NCBI GenBank assembly: GCA_012744445.1
Contig: JAAYBZ010000173.1
Location: 1-40,874 of the forward strand
Reading direction: 5' to 3'
DNA length: 40,874 bases
Origin: Myxococcales bacterium
Lineage (GTDB): Bacteria; Myxococcota_A; Polyangia; Polyangiales; Houyiibacteriaceae
Part shown: in pieces, positions 1 to 9,817 of the stretch
Layout of the letters: the number at the start of each line of letters is the position of its first letter
Position numbering within the stretch: the stretch's first letter is position 1
Notes under the pieces: generated by a model
What the model saw: the letters and a program-made list of their open reading frames with translations, nothing else
Databases searched by the model: none
What the model was told of the DNA's origin: nothing
Position numbers and translations under genes: made by a program

Positions 1-66
1 CGGCAGGCCGTGTTTATTTAAGCCTCCGGGCACGCGCCGCCGACGGGACCGGGGACCCGGCCGCGC

Positions 67-618
67 TCACTTGATGCGGCGGAGGTTCGGCCCCGCGCCC
101 GAAGGCTTGGGCGGCGGCCCCTTGGGCTCGTCGGGCGGGGTCTTCCGGCCGAAGGCCACGTGGATGACGTTGTCCGGGACGTCTTCCTCGGCCGGGGCCT
201 CGAAGTCCGCCTCGGCCTCGGCCTCCGCGGGCTCGGGCTCGGCGGGGCGCCCGAGGCGACGCGCCGCCTCGCGCTCGATCTCGCCGCGGATCTCGGCCGG
301 CATCGACTCGGGGAAGACCATGCCGCGGCCGTCGTCGCCGACGAGGGCGAAGACCGCGTCCCAGGGGACGAAGCAGGCGTGCGGCGTGCGCTGGAAGCTG
401 AGCGTGCCCGAGATGCCCTCCTCGTCGACGAGGAGATCGGGGATGGGCACGGCGAGCGAGCGCCCGAACTGGAACACCAGCTGCGGCTGCGCCTTGAACC
501 GCGCCGGGGCCACCACGCCGGGACGCCGCGGATCGAAGTGGACGAAGAGGCTGCCCTCGCCGAGGATCGCCTCGGCGACGAGGTGCTTGGCCGGGAGCTC
601 GGGGCCGCCTTCGCGCAT
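67..618 (-). CDS. sspB: SspB-type ClpXP protease adaptor
   Basis: The 183-residue product has the SspB layout: a compact N-terminal beta domain (about residues 8-105), a long acidic Pro/Glu/Ala-rich linker (about 125-165), and a basic C-terminal tail GPNLRRIK. In E. coli SspB the corresponding tail GRPALRVVK is the ClpX-binding motif, and the folded domain grips ssrA-tagged substrates. Family knowledge therefore gives the role: a cytoplasmic adaptor that delivers tagged proteins to ClpXP. The segment LVFQFGRSLAVPIPDLL followed by an ISGTLSF strand fits the substrate-binding fold. The gene lies 36 bp after a DMT permease gene on the same strand, and about 1.1 kb from ssrA, the source of the tag. 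The 66 bases beyond its stop hold no gene or convincing terminator. The start at 618 is the only sensible ATG; no strong ribosome site is visible. Confidence 0.88.
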   Translation of the reverse strand: MREGGPELPAKHLVAEAILGEGSLFVHFDPRRPGVVAPARFKAQPQLVFQFGRSLAVPIPDLLVDEEGISGTLSFQRTPHACFVPWDAVFALVGDDGRGMVFPESMPAEIRGEIEREAARRLGRPAEPEPAEAEAEADFEAPAEEDVPDNVIHVAFGRKTPPDEPKGPPPKPSGAGPNLRRIK

Positions 619-654
619 GGCGTTGTCGTAGCAGTTGGACGCGATTCGCGCCGC

Positions 655-1515
655 TCAACGCACGAGGAAGGTGCCGACGACGAGGAGCGCGAGCGGCAGC
701 ACGTGGCGCGCGCGGAAGCGCTCGTGGAAGAAGATCGCGCCGAGCACGAAGGCGAGCGTGGTGCCGAGCGCGCGCTTGATCGACTCGACGAGCCCCGCCT
801 CGAGCCCGGCGAGCGCGAGGAACTGCGAGCCGAGCGCGAAGGCCCCGACCGGCGCGAGCGCGACGATGGGGAGGATCTTCTCGCGCGATACGACGAGCAT
901 GCGCCCGGCCCCCGAGACGAGGAGCGCCGCGAGGGCCGCGACGCCGACCGTGGCGTGCACGAAGAAGCCGTGCGCGCCGGGCGACGCGTGCGCGAGCGCC
1001 AGCTTGTCGAAGACGGTGGTCCCCGCCCAGCACGCGCCCACGCCGAGCATCATGAGCTGCGCCCACGTCGCGCGGCGATCCAGCGAGGCGCGATCGAGCG
1101 AGGAGAAGCCGAGGAGGAGGCCCCCGAGCACGACGGCCGAGACGCCCGTCCACTGCACGGACGTGAGCACCTCGTCGAGCATCACCACGCCGAGCAGCGC
1201 GGCGAAGACTGGGCTGAACGAGAGGAAGGGCACCGTCTTGCCGAGCTCGCCCCAGCGCACCGAGAGCAGGAACAGGAGATCCGCGATCACGTGGAAGACG
1301 AAGACGCCCGCCGCCGGCGCGAAGTATTCGGCCGAGTCGATGAAGCGGCCGTCGACGAGGGCCCAAGCGCCGAAGATCGGCGCGGCCGAGAGCGCCACGT
1401 ACACGAGGAGCGCCATCGGCCGGATCGAGGTGGAGAGGTGCTTCCTCAGCGCGTCGAGGACCGAGAAGCCGAGCGCCGCCGCGAAGGCGAAGCCGAGGGC
1501 AGGGCTCACGGGCAT
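655..1515 (-). CDS. EamA/DMT-family transporter
   Basis: The 286-residue protein is very hydrophobic, with about ten membrane segments in two similar halves (about 1-140 and 145-286). This is the two-EamA-repeat plan of drug/metabolite transporters. The N-terminal half includes the typical small-residue helix SPVFAALLGVVMLDEVLT, whose acidic end is characteristic of EamA repeats. The C-terminal half has a matching helix ending in IFFHERF. The substrate cannot be told from sequence; members export amino acids, metabolites or drugs. The gene is transcribed away from ssrA and precedes sspB by 36 bp, so the two may share a transcript, although no functional link is evident. Confidence 0.85.
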   Translation of the reverse strand: MPVSPALGFAFAAALGFSVLDALRKHLSTSIRPMALLVYVALSAAPIFGAWALVDGRFIDSAEYFAPAAGVFVFHVIADLLFLLSVRWGELGKTVPFLSFSPVFAALLGVVMLDEVLTSVQWTGVSAVVLGGLLLGFSSLDRASLDRRATWAQLMMLGVGACWAGTTVFDKLALAHASPGAHGFFVHATVGVAALAALLVSGAGRMLVVSREKILPIVALAPVGAFALGSQFLALAGLEAGLVESIKRALGTTLAFVLGAIFFHERFRARHVLPLALLVVGTFLVR

Positions 1516-1693
1516 CTCCGGATGGTCACGGCGGCCGCCTTAGCACGTCCGCATGCGCGCGGCGCCCTTTCGGCGCGCGCGGCCTTGCGATCGGGGCCGT
1601 TCGTGACCATGTTGACCCTTCGGGTTTCTTTGAAAAGTGGGGCTTCGCCCTCGAACGCGCTCGGGCCACACGGCCAGGGCGCGAAACCCTCGA

Positions 1694-2057
1694 GGGGGCG
1701 AAAAGGTTTCGACGGGGATGATGAAGGGTTCGTGGCGTGTCCGCCGGCCCAGGCACGGCGTAAATACGCTTGGGAAACACAATTGCCAACGACAACGGCA
1801 TCGCTCTCGCGGCCTGATTAGGGCCAAGTGAGCCGTCGAACCGAGGAGGCCGTCCGTGCTCCTCGGGGAGGCGTCATTCGAACGGACTGGTTGGTTCGAG
1901 CGCAGCTCGCCGAACCGACGAGACTTCGAGCTGCTAGCGTGAGGAAGAGCCTGTCCGTGGGCGAGTCCACACGCGAAACCCAAAACACTGGACTACGCAC
2001 GTAGAAGCGAATCTGGAGCATTCTCGGACCCGAGTTCGACTCTCGGCGCCTCCACCA
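1694..2057 (+). ncRNA. ssrA: tmRNA (transfer-messenger RNA)
   Basis: This one-piece tmRNA of about 364 nt rescues stalled ribosomes and adds a degradation tag. The 5' end GGGGGCG (1694-1700) pairs with CGCCTCC (2047-2053), giving a 7-bp acceptor stem with one G-U pair. A discriminator A and an encoded CCA (2055-2057) follow. Just after the 5' strand comes the conserved GGTTTCGACGGGGATGATG block. Near the 3' end are the conserved CTACGCACGTAG segment and a T-arm CCGAG-TTCGACT-CTCGG. An internal reading frame at 1785-1817 encodes the tag. A TTGACC at 1612-1617 could be a -35 element, but no good -10 is visible. The last 65 nt are antisense to the end of rmlD. A G/C hairpin at 2076-2104 downstream has no T tract. 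Confidence 0.96.
1785..1817 (+). other. tmRNA tag-peptide reading frame
   Basis: Inside ssrA, the resume codon GCC opens a ten-codon frame reading ANDNGIALAA, followed by TGA. With the alanine carried by the tmRNA, the tag becomes A-ANDNGIALAA. E. coli encodes ANDENYALAA; the ClpX-recognised LAA end and the AND start are kept, while the middle differs (NGI for ENY). That middle is part of the region SspB contacts in E. coli, which is relevant because an sspB gene lies nearby. Confidence 0.93.
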
Positions 2058-2910
2058 TCTTCTCGAGCACGCGCGCCACGGCCTCCCTCCAAGGGCGGCC
2101 GTGGCCGACGAGCGCGTGCGTCTTCGAGAGATCCAAGACCCCGTAGGCCGGTCGCCTCGCCGGCCGCGGGAATTCGTCCGTCGTACAAGGCTCGACGCGG
2201 CAACGTGAGCCCGTGAGCTCCACCACCGCGGACGCGAGCTCGTACCAGGTGCACTCGCCTTCGTCGGTCACGTGCAGCGTCCCGCGCGCGTCGCGGCCCA
2301 TGAGCGCGCACGTGCGCTCGGCGAGCTCCTCGGCGCTCGTCGGGCGGCCGCGTTGATCGTCCACCACGCGGAGCACGTCGCGCGTCGCCGCGAGCTCGGC
2401 GATGGTGCGCACGAAGTTCGTGCCCCACGGCGCGTAGACCCAGCTCGTGCGGATGAGGAGGTGCGCGCCGGGCAACGCCTCGCGCACCGCGATCTCGCCC
2501 GCGGCCTTGCTCCGACCGTAGGCGTTGATGGGCGCGATCGCGGCGTCGACCGGGATGGGCGCGCGCGCGCTCCCGTCGAAGACGTAATCCGTCGAGTAGT
2601 GCACGAGCTTCGCGCCACGCTCCGCGCACGCGCGCGCGAGGAGGCCCACGGCCTCGCCGTTCACGCGCGTCGCGAGGGCCTCTTCCTCTTCGGCGCGGTC
2701 GACGGCGGTGTAGGCCGCGCCGTTGACCACCCAATCGGGCCGCGCGCGCTCGAAGATCCGCGCGAGCGTCGAAGGGCGCGCGAGATCGACCTCCGGCCGC
2801 GAGTAGACGTGGACCTCGGCGCCATGCCGCGCGAGCGATTCCACGAGCGCCCGCCCCACCATGCCGCGCCCGCCGAGGAGCGCGACGCGTGCCCCGCGGA
2901 GCTCAGCCAT
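1993..2910 (-). CDS. rmlD: dTDP-4-dehydrorhamnose reductase
   Basis: This enzyme catalyses the last step of dTDP-L-rhamnose synthesis, NAD(P)H reduction of dTDP-6-deoxy-L-lyxo-4-hexulose, and supplies rhamnose for surface polysaccharide. The 305-residue protein has the short-chain dehydrogenase features: nucleotide loop GGRGMVG (13-19), NGAAYTAVDRAE (63-74), STDYVFDG (106-113, with the catalytic Thr), and the catalytic Tyr131/Lys135 in YGRSK. It overlaps rmlC by 8 bp, so the two genes are co-expressed. Family members are usually 285-300 residues. The last 21 residues, from MVEAPRVELGSE onward, are encoded by the strand opposite the ssrA 3' end and look like a read-through tail, not family sequence. 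rmlA and rmlB are not in the window. Confidence 0.93.
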   Translation of the reverse strand: MAELRGARVALLGGRGMVGRALVESLARHGAEVHVYSRPEVDLARPSTLARIFERARPDWVVNGAAYTAVDRAEEEEALATRVNGEAVGLLARACAERGAKLVHYSTDYVFDGSARAPIPVDAAIAPINAYGRSKAAGEIAVREALPGAHLLIRTSWVYAPWGTNFVRTIAELAATRDVLRVVDDQRGRPTSAEELAERTCALMGRDARGTLHVTDEGECTWYELASAVVELTGSRCRVEPCTTDEFPRPARRPAYGVLDLSKTHALVGHGRPWREAVARVLEKMVEAPRVELGSENAPDSLLRA

Positions 2911-3460
2911 GGCGCGGGAGCCTCCCCTCGGGGATGTCCCGGAGGCGCGGGTGGGCGGCGTCCTTCGCCGAGACGAGCGGATCGGCGATCGGCCAGTCGA
3001 TCGCGAGGTCGGGGTCGTCGAAGCGCACCCCGAGCTCCGTCTCCGGCGAGTACTCGGCCGTGCACTTATAGGCGAAGACGGCCTCCTCGCTCAGCACGCA
3101 GAAGCCGTGCGCGAAGCCCTCGGGGATCCAGAGCTGGAGCTTGTTCTCGGCCGAGAGCTTCGCGCCCACCCAGCGCCCGAAGCTCGGCGACCCGACGCGG
3201 ACGTCGACCGCCACGTCGAAGACCTCGCCGACGAGCACGTGGACGAGCTTGCCCTGCCCTTGCGGATGCTGGAGGTGGAGGCCCCGGAGCACGCCCCGGG
3301 TGGAGCGAGAGACGTTGTCCTGCACGAAGGGGCCGATGCCGAGCTCCATGTACGGGCGCTCACGATAGCTCTCGAAGAAATAACCCCGAGGGTCCACGTG
3401 GATGCGCGGGCGGAGGAGCATCACCTCGGGGATGGCGAGCGGCTGGACTTCCATCCCCAC
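2903..3460 (-). CDS. rmlC: dTDP-4-dehydrorhamnose 3,5-epimerase
   Basis: RmlC inverts C3 and C5 of dTDP-4-keto-6-deoxyglucose, the step before RmlD. The 185-residue length is normal for the family. The cupin signature is clear: RGVLRGLHLQ, with the catalytic base His62 at the same number as in Salmonella RmlC; GKLVHVLVGEVFDVAVDVR strands (70-88); WIPEGFAHGF (111-120); and YKCTAEYSPE (131-140) with the conserved tyrosines. The start at 3460 gives MGMEVQPL; the internal ATG two codons later (MEVQPL) is an equally plausible start. Its 3' end overlaps rmlD by 8 bp. The promoter should lie in the divergent gap 3461-3651. Confidence 0.94.
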   Translation of the reverse strand: MGMEVQPLAIPEVMLLRPRIHVDPRGYFFESYRERPYMELGIGPFVQDNVSRSTRGVLRGLHLQHPQGQGKLVHVLVGEVFDVAVDVRVGSPSFGRWVGAKLSAENKLQLWIPEGFAHGFCVLSEEAVFAYKCTAEYSPETELGVRFDDPDLAIDWPIADPLVSAKDAAHPRLRDIPEGRLPRHG

Positions 3461-3528
3461 GGCATACGGACGGGTGACGCGCTTCTTCCGGGAGGCTTGC
3501 GCAACGCGTCATAAACGTAGGCGTTGCT

Positions 3529-3538
3529 CTTTCGAAAG
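3529..3538. promoter_or_regulatory. Palindrome in the rmlC/lipoprotein divergent gap
   Basis: The gap 3461-3651 must carry promoters for rmlCD (leftward) and the lipoprotein gene (rightward). It contains a perfect 10-bp palindrome CTTTCGAAAG, with the wider context TGCTCTTTCGAAAGCA being nearly symmetric. A shared operator is possible, but short palindromes arise by chance. I could not assign convincing -35/-10 pairs on either strand. Confidence 0.22.
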
Positions 3539-3651
3539 CACTATGTTGGACTGAAGTACGTGTTAGCCTCCCGCGTCGGCCCCGAGGATGATCGCCGGGG
3601 CAGAGGAATGACGCGCGAAAGACACGCTGCGACTCCCAAGGAGACCCGATC

Positions 3652-4521
3652 ATGGATCTGAAGAAACTACTCTTGAGCTTGGCCGTATCCCTTCCCCTTG
3701 CCGCCACCGGCTGCGGCGACGACGGCAGCGGCCCCAACGAGCCCGGGCCCAGCTGCGGCGAGGGACAAGAGGTCTGGAGGCTCACCGGCCTCACGCTCCC
3801 GGCGAGCAGCGCCGACGTCATCGGCTTCGACCTCGACGGCCAGAACACCACCACCGCGGGCGACGACAAGGATCCGGCGGAGGGCTGCGGCGTGGTCGAC
3901 CTCGAGGGCGGCGTCGACAACCAGCTCGGCTTCCTCCTCTCGGCGGAAGGCGCGCTCGGCGGCATCCTCTCCGGTTCGCTCGACCTCGACCTCCAGGCCG
4001 AGATCGACAACGCCATCAACAGCGGCAAGCTCAAGATCGAGGCCGTCATCGCCAACTACACCGGCGCGGGCAGCCAGAACGTCACCCTCACCCTCTACTC
4101 CCAGGGTGAGCGCGTCGTGAACGCCACCCCCGTCACCGTCGATGAGGCCGGTAACCTCTCCGCCGAGATCTCGCGCCTTCCGATCTCGCTCGAGGGCCTT
4201 CAGATCGACGTCCTCGGCGAGATCAAGACCTTCGACGTCTCGCTCACGATCCGCGACGGCCGCGTCGAGATCCCGGCGCCCGGCGCCTCGAACACCGCCA
4301 CGGCTGTCATCGGCGGCGGCGTGCCCTACACCGGCGCGGGCAACGACTCCTTCCGCAACACCCTCGAGGGGCTCGTCGACGCCCTCGACCTCGGCATCAC
4401 GCTCGAGCAGATCGAGGGCATCATCACGCCGGAGCTCGACCTCGCGTCGACCGGCAGCTCGGAGTGCAACGCGCTCAGCCTCGGCGTCGAGGCGGCCTTC
4501 CAGAAGCAGCCCTGCGAGTGA
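3652..4521 (+). CDS. Secreted lipoprotein of unknown function
   Basis: I do not recognise a named family for this 289-residue protein. Its N-terminus MDLKKLLLSLAVSLPLAATGC is a lipoprotein signal ending at Cys21, although position -3 is Ala rather than the usual Leu. The mature part is acidic and low in Lys/Arg, with repeated hydrophobic beta-like stretches (for example LTLPASSADVIGFDLDGQ and LSAEISRLPISLEGLQIDVL) and four further cysteines (35, 75, 274, 288) that could form disulfides. A good ribosome site AAGGAG (3638-3643) lies 8 nt before the ATG, fixing the start. The gene stands alone and is closed by a strong hairpin terminator at 4548-4580. Confidence 0.85.
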   Translation: MDLKKLLLSLAVSLPLAATGCGDDGSGPNEPGPSCGEGQEVWRLTGLTLPASSADVIGFDLDGQNTTTAGDDKDPAEGCGVVDLEGGVDNQLGFLLSAEGALGGILSGSLDLDLQAEIDNAINSGKLKIEAVIANYTGAGSQNVTLTLYSQGERVVNATPVTVDEAGNLSAEISRLPISLEGLQIDVLGEIKTFDVSLTIRDGRVEIPAPGASNTATAVIGGGVPYTGAGNDSFRNTLEGLVDALDLGITLEQIEGIITPELDLASTGSSECNALSLGVEAAFQKQPCE

Positions 4522-4547
4522 TCTGATCGTCACCTTCGGGTGATCCG

Positions 4548-4580
4548 GAGCGCACCGTCCCCTGGGCGGTGCGCTCTTTC
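4548..4580 (+). terminator. Rho-independent terminator after the lipoprotein gene
   Basis: A perfect 10-bp stem, GAGCGCACCG (4548-4557) with CGGTGCGCTC (4567-4576), encloses a 9-nt loop and is followed at once by TTTC. It starts 26 bp after the stop codon of the lipoprotein gene. The T tract is short, but the stem is long and very G/C-rich, so termination is likely. Confidence 0.82.
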
Positions 4581-4743
4581 AATTCCGTCGTCCCGCTTGC
4601 GCGCCGAGACACCCATCTCGAGGTGGTCCAAGCACATCCTAGGAGAACACTGCCTTACATCTCCCTACATTCACCCCTCGACCACTCGGCCCGGACTCCC
4701 GCCCGGTCGGCGCCTGAATCCGACGGACGACCCGAATGTCGAT

Positions 4744-4771
4744 TTGGTGTCGAATCGGTCGCGTTCATACT
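4744..4771 (+). promoter_or_regulatory. Possible promoter of the sulfotransferase gene
   Basis: TTGGTG (4744-4749) and CATACT (4766-4771) are separated by 16 nt and lie 17 nt before the sulfotransferase start codon. Both boxes are imperfect matches to the housekeeping consensus. The rest of the gap 4581-4788 shows nothing else that I can identify. Confidence 0.28.
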
Positions 4772-4788
4772 CGTCCAAGCGGAGGACC

Positions 4789-6021
4789 ATGACTCGCGTC
4801 GCGACCACCCCCCTCGTCACTGCTCGCACGAGCGCGCTCACCCGCGCCAAGCTCCTGCGTGAGCTCTCGCGGAAGAGCCGCGACTACGGCGTGACGCCGT
4901 TCAATCCCTTGGGTTTCCGGTGCGTGGCCAAGGCGCTCTGGAACACGGCCACGCCCTGGCGCGTCCTCAACTGGACCGGGTATGCCGTGGCGATCGGCGC
5001 CTTCGAGGCCGCGCTCCGCGTGGGCCAGCGCCTCGACGACGTGCTCTTCCCCGAGTGGCGCGACCAGCCCATCGACGAGCCCGTCTTCATCATCGGCAAC
5101 CCGCGCTCCGGCACGACCATGCTGCACCGCCTCGTGAGCATGGACGAGGCGACCTTCGCGCCGCTCACGCTCGCCCACAGCTTCTTCCCCGCCGTCACCA
5201 TCCGGAAGGCCATCTCCGCCGCGGCGCGCCTCGACGAGAAGATCCCCTTCCACCCCGGCCGGAGGCTCGTCGACGCGATCAACGCGATCTTCTTCTCGGG
5301 CTGGGACGGCATCCACCAGATGGGGATCGACAAGGCCGAGGAAGACGAGGCGATCTTCCTCCTCGCCTTCAACACGGTGAACTTCTCGCTCATGGCGCCC
5401 GACATGGAGTCCCTCATGCCGCTCGCGAAGAGCGACGAGGACGACGTGAACTACCAGCGGCGCTTCATGGAGTACTACGAGGCGCAGATGCGTCGGCACC
5501 TCTACGCCGACGGCAAGAACCGCCGCTACATCAACAAGAACGTCTTCATGGTCGGCCGCCTCGAGCGGCTCGACGAGCGCTTCCCCGACGCCAAGTACGT
5601 CTACCTCGTCCGGCATCCGTACGAGGCCATCCCGTCCTTCCTCAGCATGTGGTGGGAGAAGTGGGTCTCGGACGACGCGGAGTTCCCCAAGGACGGCCGC
5701 GACACGCGCCTGCTCGCCGAGCTCGCCGTCTACTACTACCACCGCGCGCTCGAGCTCATGGATCGCATCGGCCCCGAGCGCTTCATGGTGGTCGACTACC
5801 GAAAGCTCGTGGCGGATCCGCGCGGCACGGTCCGCCGCATCTACGACTTCCTCGGCGTCGAGATCCGCCCCGAGGTGAACCAGATGCTCGAAGAGGCCAC
5901 GCGACACCAGCGCGACTACGAGAGCCGCCACGAGTATTCGCTCGAGGATTTCGGCCTGAGCGAGGACTGGGTCTACGAGCGCCTCGAGCCGCTCTTCGAG
6001 CGCTTCGGCTTCCCGCGCTGA
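4789..6021 (+). CDS. PAPS-dependent sulfotransferase family protein
   Basis: The 410-residue protein belongs to the Sulfotransfer_3-like families, which move sulfate from PAPS to a hydroxyl or amine acceptor. The 5'-phosphosulfate loop is FIIGNPRSGTTMLHRLV (GNPRSGTT at 103-110). The 3'-phosphate motif is the later YLVRHPYEAIPSFLSM, with the expected Arg and Ser. The C-terminal part (DYRKLVADPRGTVRRIYDFLGV) is typical of the family. The acceptor is unknown; lipids, glycans or natural products are all possible. The frame is open from 4540, but ATG 4789 has GGAGGA 2 nt upstream and starts the conserved region sensibly. The ribosome site is rather close, so a nearby alternative start is possible. 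It is probably monocistronic, with the ABC-F gene starting 58 bp later. Confidence 0.85.
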   Translation: MTRVATTPLVTARTSALTRAKLLRELSRKSRDYGVTPFNPLGFRCVAKALWNTATPWRVLNWTGYAVAIGAFEAALRVGQRLDDVLFPEWRDQPIDEPVFIIGNPRSGTTMLHRLVSMDEATFAPLTLAHSFFPAVTIRKAISAAARLDEKIPFHPGRRLVDAINAIFFSGWDGIHQMGIDKAEEDEAIFLLAFNTVNFSLMAPDMESLMPLAKSDEDDVNYQRRFMEYYEAQMRRHLYADGKNRRYINKNVFMVGRLERLDERFPDAKYVYLVRHPYEAIPSFLSMWWEKWVSDDAEFPKDGRDTRLLAELAVYYYHRALELMDRIGPERFMVVDYRKLVADPRGTVRRIYDFLGVEIRPEVNQMLEEATRHQRDYESRHEYSLEDFGLSEDWVYERLEPLFERFGFPR

Positions 6022-6079
6022 GCGGCGCCGTGTGCCCGTCGCTTGCGCGCCCGGTGGCGCGGCCTTATGACGCGGGCCC

Positions 6080-8103
<2,024 letters not shown>

Positions 8104-8107
<4 letters not shown>

Positions 8108-9027
8108 GCGACGAAACTCCCAAGCCCATCGGCGGCGTCCTGGGCGAGCTCTTCCCGCTCCAGGATCTGGCCGAACCCCTCCCGCGCGAGCCGGTGCACG
8201 CGCGCGTCCTCGAGAGCCACGCGGGCGGCGTGCGCGCGTTGGTCTTCGCGTCGTTCGAGGCGAAGGACGCCCTCGCCCTCCACCGCGCGGCGCGCCCGCG
8301 CGTCGAGGCCGCGCTCCTCGCCGAGCTCTCCTGCCCGCCCCATCGGGCGCCCGAGTTCGGGCTCGGCGCGCTCCGCTTCCACCTCTTCCACACCCTCCCC
8401 GACGCGCAGGCCGCGCTTGCGGCGTTCGGCTTCGAGCCGCTCACGTCGGTCGAGGGGCTCGGCGAAGAGATCGCCCACCTCCGCGGCGAGGCGCAGCGCA
8501 CCGGGCTCGTCTTCGACGGAGATCCCGAGGTGAGCTTCGTCGCGCGCGTCGCGCCGGCCGGGCTCGACGACGTCGAGGCCGCGCTCCGCTTCGCCGTGGG
8601 CAAGGAGGTCTTCGGCGAGAAGCCCGGGGCCTTCGCGCGGCGGCTCGGGCACGTGCTCGCGGAGAAGCGCGGGCTCCCCGCCTTCGCGCCCACCTACGAC
8701 GGCCTCGTTCGCCTCGAGCGCGCCCTCTTCCCCGAGAGCTACGGGACGCTCCGCCTCCTCCCGCACACGACGTTCCAGGCGCTCTGCGACGCGGTGGCCG
8801 TGGTGGCGGTGGAGGCCGGCCGCGCGAAGGTCGAGTGGGCCGAGTCACGCCCCGACGAGGACACGGATCTCGCCCCGCCGCCGCTGGTCCGCGTGCGGTC
8901 ACGCGACGGTTGGATCCACCTCCCGCTCGGACTCCATCTCCTCCGCTGGTGCGTGATGCCGCGCCGGAAGGACGAGGACGTGCCGCCGCTCTCGGCCTGG
9001 CTCCGCGATCAGCTCTCGGCCGTCTGA
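8104..9027 (+). CDS. Protein of unknown function coupled to the ABC-F gene
   Basis: I do not recognise this 307-residue protein. It starts at GTG 8104, overlapping the ABC-F stop (GTGA). It has no signal peptide or membrane segment and is probably cytoplasmic. The composition is Leu/Ala/Glu-rich, with mixed alpha/beta character. The middle has LGEEIAHLRGEAQRTGLVFDG and then FVARVAPAGLDDVEAALRFAVG. The C-terminal part is more basic and aromatic (WIHLPLGLHLLRWCVMPRRK). No catalytic motif stands out. The overlap suggests co-expression with the ABC-F factor. Its 3' end overlaps the convergent transferase gene by 19 bp. The frame is open to 8044, but residues upstream of GTG 8104 are Arg-rich shadow sequence. 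Confidence 0.7.
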
Positions 9028-9773
9028 GGCGGCTTGTCGAAGACGCGCCACTTGCCGTCGACGAGCCGCTCGTGCGGGTAGAAGCGCGCCTTGTAACCCA
9101 TGGCCTCGCAGCCCTCGACGTAGAGGCCGAGGTAGAGGTGACGCAGGCCGTAGTGCCGGCAGAGCTCGAGCTGCTTGAGGATCGAATAGGTGCCGATCCC
9201 GAGGTGCGAGAGCGTCGTGTCGTAGTAGCAGTAGACCGCGGAGAGTGAGCGCGCGCCGCGATCGGTGACGGCGACGCCCGCGAGCCGACCCTCGTGGTAG
9301 TAGCGGATCTCGAAGCTGTTGCAGCAGCTCTCCACGAGGAAGTGCCGATAGCCCTCGAGGTCCATGCGCGGGCCGGTCTGCGAGAGCCCGCGCGTCTCGA
9401 GGTGGAGGTTGTAGAGCGCGACGCGATCCTCGGTGGCCACCGTGGGGCCGATCTCGATGGCGAGCTCGCGATCGCCGCGCCGGAGCGTGCGGCGGTGTCG
9501 CTCACGGAGCCCGAAGCGGTAGGCGTCGATGCGGATGGGCTCGCATGCGCGGCACGAAGGACAGCTCGGCTTGTAGAGCAGCGGCCCGTTGCGGCGGTCG
9601 CCGGCTTCGAGCCGCTTGTCGAGCTCCTCGCCGCTCAGCGCGCGAACCGGGAGTCGGAACGGGAGCCTCGCGCGCTGCTCCGGCAGGTACGGGCAGCGCT
9701 CGAGCTCGTCGTAGACGAGGAACTCGGCGGGCTCGCCGGGCAGGAGGAGCGGAAGGTTCCTCGACTTCGACAC
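9009..9773 (-). CDS. bpt: Aminoacyl-tRNA-protein transferase (Bpt/ATE family)
   Basis: The 254-residue protein matches bacterial Bpt-type transferases. These attach leucine (or arginine in ATE enzymes) from tRNA to the N-terminus of Asp/Glu proteins, creating an N-degron read by ClpS-ClpAP. The N-terminal signatures are ERCPYLPEQRARLPFR and GPLLYKPSCPSCRACEPIRID, with the Cys cluster of the ATE_N domain. The C-terminal half carries the GNAT-like acyltransferase region: VTDRGARSLSAVYCYYD, GIGTYSILKQLELCRHYG and YKARFYPHE. GTG 9773 is chosen because the family homology begins just after it (SKSRNLPLLL) and the frame upstream is only Arg-rich shadow. A promoter must lie in or beyond the 44-bp gap to the upstream gene, which is on the same strand. 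Confidence 0.9.
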   Translation of the reverse strand: MSKSRNLPLLLPGEPAEFLVYDELERCPYLPEQRARLPFRLPVRALSGEELDKRLEAGDRRNGPLLYKPSCPSCRACEPIRIDAYRFGLRERHRRTLRRGDRELAIEIGPTVATEDRVALYNLHLETRGLSQTGPRMDLEGYRHFLVESCCNSFEIRYYHEGRLAGVAVTDRGARSLSAVYCYYDTTLSHLGIGTYSILKQLELCRHYGLRHLYLGLYVEGCEAMGYKARFYPHERLVDGKWRVFDKPPQTAES

Positions 9774-9817
9774 GCCCCCATCATGCCACGGACGCGCACG
9801 ATGGGGCCACGGCCTCG

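Noticed and set aside
14..1366. Long Arg-rich open frame antisense to sspB and the DMT permease gene
   Set aside because: Its composition is almost only Arg, Ala and Gly, the signature of a shadow frame in 70% G+C DNA, and the opposite frames encode recognisable proteins.
1540..1983. Open frames within the ssrA region
   Set aside because: They lie on the tmRNA and have no family resemblance; the RNA explains the sequence.
1858..2057. A separate tRNA gene with its 3' end at 2057
   Set aside because: The matching 5' acceptor strand is at 1694, not within 100 nt, and the D-arm/tag features are those of tmRNA.
3667..4533. Antisense open frame across the lipoprotein gene
   Set aside because: It is rich in Val/Asp/Glu/Arg with no motif, and the sense frame has a signal, a ribosome site and a terminator.
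4540..4788. N-terminal extension of the sulfotransferase
   Set aside because: These 83 codons read as low-quality Ser/Arg/Pro sequence, include the terminator region, and lack a ribosome site; ATG 4789 has one.
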